Shown here in pieces: positions 12,314-12,889 of a stretch of 12,889 bases of DNA; the first letter of the stretch is position 1, and each line of letters begins with the position of its first letter. The DNA comes from DATBAK01 sp036787815. GTDB lineage: Bacteria > Actinomycetota > Acidimicrobiia > IMCC26256 > PALSA-610. The position numbers and the translations under genes are program-made. The notes beneath the pieces are model-generated. The model ran no database searches and was not told the origin of the DNA. It saw nothing but the letters and a program-made list of their open reading frames with translations. The stretch spans positions 1-12,889 of the forward strand of contig DAIQOP010000102.1 in the NCBI GenBank assembly GCA_036787815.1, read 5' to 3'.

Positions 12314-12889
12314 GCGGGATGTCGGAGGTCGTCGTCGGAGGCGCGCGGCCGTTGCGCGGCCGGTTGCGGGTGCCGGGCGACAAGTCGATCTCGCACCGGG
12401 CGTTGTTGTTCGCCGCGCTCGCCGACGGGCGGAGCACGATCACCGGCCTCGCCACGGGTGACGATGTCGCGTCGACGCGCCGCAGCCTCGAGCAGCTCGG
12501 GCTGCGCATCAAGGGATCGGCCGAGCAGCTCACGGTCACGGCGAACGGTGTCGCGGGATTCCGGGAGCCCGAGGGCGTCATCGACTGCGGCAACTCGGGC
12601 ACGACGATGCGCGTGCTCACCGGCGTGCTGGCCGGCCGGGCGTTCCTCTCGGTGCTCGACGGCGACGCGTCGCTGCGCCGCCGCCCGATGGCTCGGGTCG
12701 TCGAGCCCTTGCGGGCCATGGGCGCGTCGATCGACGCCCGCGCCGACGGCACGCTCGCGCCACTCGTGGTGCGGGGCGGGGATCTCACCGGTTGCCGGCA
12801 CGCGCCGAGCGTGGCGAGCGCGCAGGTGAAGAGCGCGCTCGTGTTGGCCGGGCTCCAATCGAGCGGCGCGACCGAGATCGTCGAGCCGA
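12310..12889 (+). CDS. aroA: 3-phosphoshikimate 1-carboxyvinyltransferase (EPSP synthase), 3' truncated
   Basis: EPSP synthase joins shikimate 3-phosphate and phosphoenolpyruvate, two steps before prephenate. The frame is open to the window edge with 193 full codons, under half of the usual 420-450. The N-terminal inside-out barrel half is clear: LRVPGDKSISHRALLFAAL with Lys25, Ser26 and Arg30 for substrate binding, D-C-G-N-S-G-T-T-M-R at 92-101, DASLRRRPMARVVEPLRAMG (about 118-137) and S-A-Q-V-K. GDKS and SAQ-x-K are motifs described for class II EPSP synthases, so class II is likely. ATG 12310 overlaps the tyrA stop as ATGA and has GGGGAG seven bases upstream. It is the last gene seen in the aroH-tyrA-aroA series. 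Confidence 0.96.
   Translation, partial: MSGMSEVVVGGARPLRGRLRVPGDKSISHRALLFAALADGRSTITGLATGDDVASTRRSLEQLGLRIKGSAEQLTVTANGVAGFREPEGVIDCGNSGTTMRVLTGVLAGRAFLSVLDGDASLRRRPMARVVEPLRAMGASIDARADGTLAPLVVRGGDLTGCRHAPSVASAQVKSALVLAGLQSSGATEIVEP

Overview
This is a very GC-rich, gene-dense stretch of a bacterial chromosome with strongly GC-biased third codon positions. The order pyrG, NUDIX ADP-ribose pyrophosphatase, xerD, scpA, scpB, rluB is a known actinobacterial synteny block (compare Mycobacterium tuberculosis Rv1699 to Rv1711). With that order, the GC content and several apparently leaderless starts, the window is best read as an actinobacterium, possibly class Acidimicrobiia. The class is an inference, not something shown directly. 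No insertion sequence, prophage, CRISPR array, rRNA or tRNA was seen, and there is no gene-free stretch over 300 bases.

Layout. Bases 2-670 hold the 3' part of a MraY/WecA-like (glycosyltransferase 4-like) membrane protein, cut by the window edge. It converges on a minus-strand GT39-type membrane glycosyltransferase (725-2200). A divergent 197-bp gap with a structured leader precedes pyrG (2398-4056). A NUDIX hydrolase (4067-4636) and xerD (4646-5602) follow closely, then a small DksA/TraR-type zinc-finger protein (5632-5967), an HD-domain protein with a repeat-built N-terminus (6017-6646) and an unrecognised single-pass membrane protein with a pilin-like outer part (about 6674-7240). A lone minus-strand trpS (7253-8275) interrupts the block and is divergent from scpA. 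Then scpA-scpB-rluB (8345-10803) and aroH-tyrA-aroA (10815 to beyond 12889) run as a tight plus-strand series with 4-base overlaps at scpA/scpB, aroH/tyrA and tyrA/aroA.

How the genes work together. XerD (chromosome dimer resolution) and ScpA/ScpB (SMC condensin partners) form a chromosome-segregation module. PyrG makes CTP. AroA, AroH and TyrA act around chorismate, leading to tyrosine and phenylalanine, and TrpS charges tryptophan tRNA. The two glycosyltransferase-type membrane proteins suggest cell-envelope work at the left end.

The window is mainly housekeeping and no convincing new defence or mobile system is visible. The most interesting signals are: a recurring TANNNT box placed 6 to 9 bases upstream of six start codons that lack a Shine-Dalgarno sequence (leaderless promoters), two of which reuse the previous gene's TAA stop; two unrelated four-copy 15-bp in-frame tandem repeats (HD protein N-terminus and ScpB C-terminal tail); the orphan pilin-like protein with palindromes at its 5' end; and a strong hairpin in the pyrG leader.
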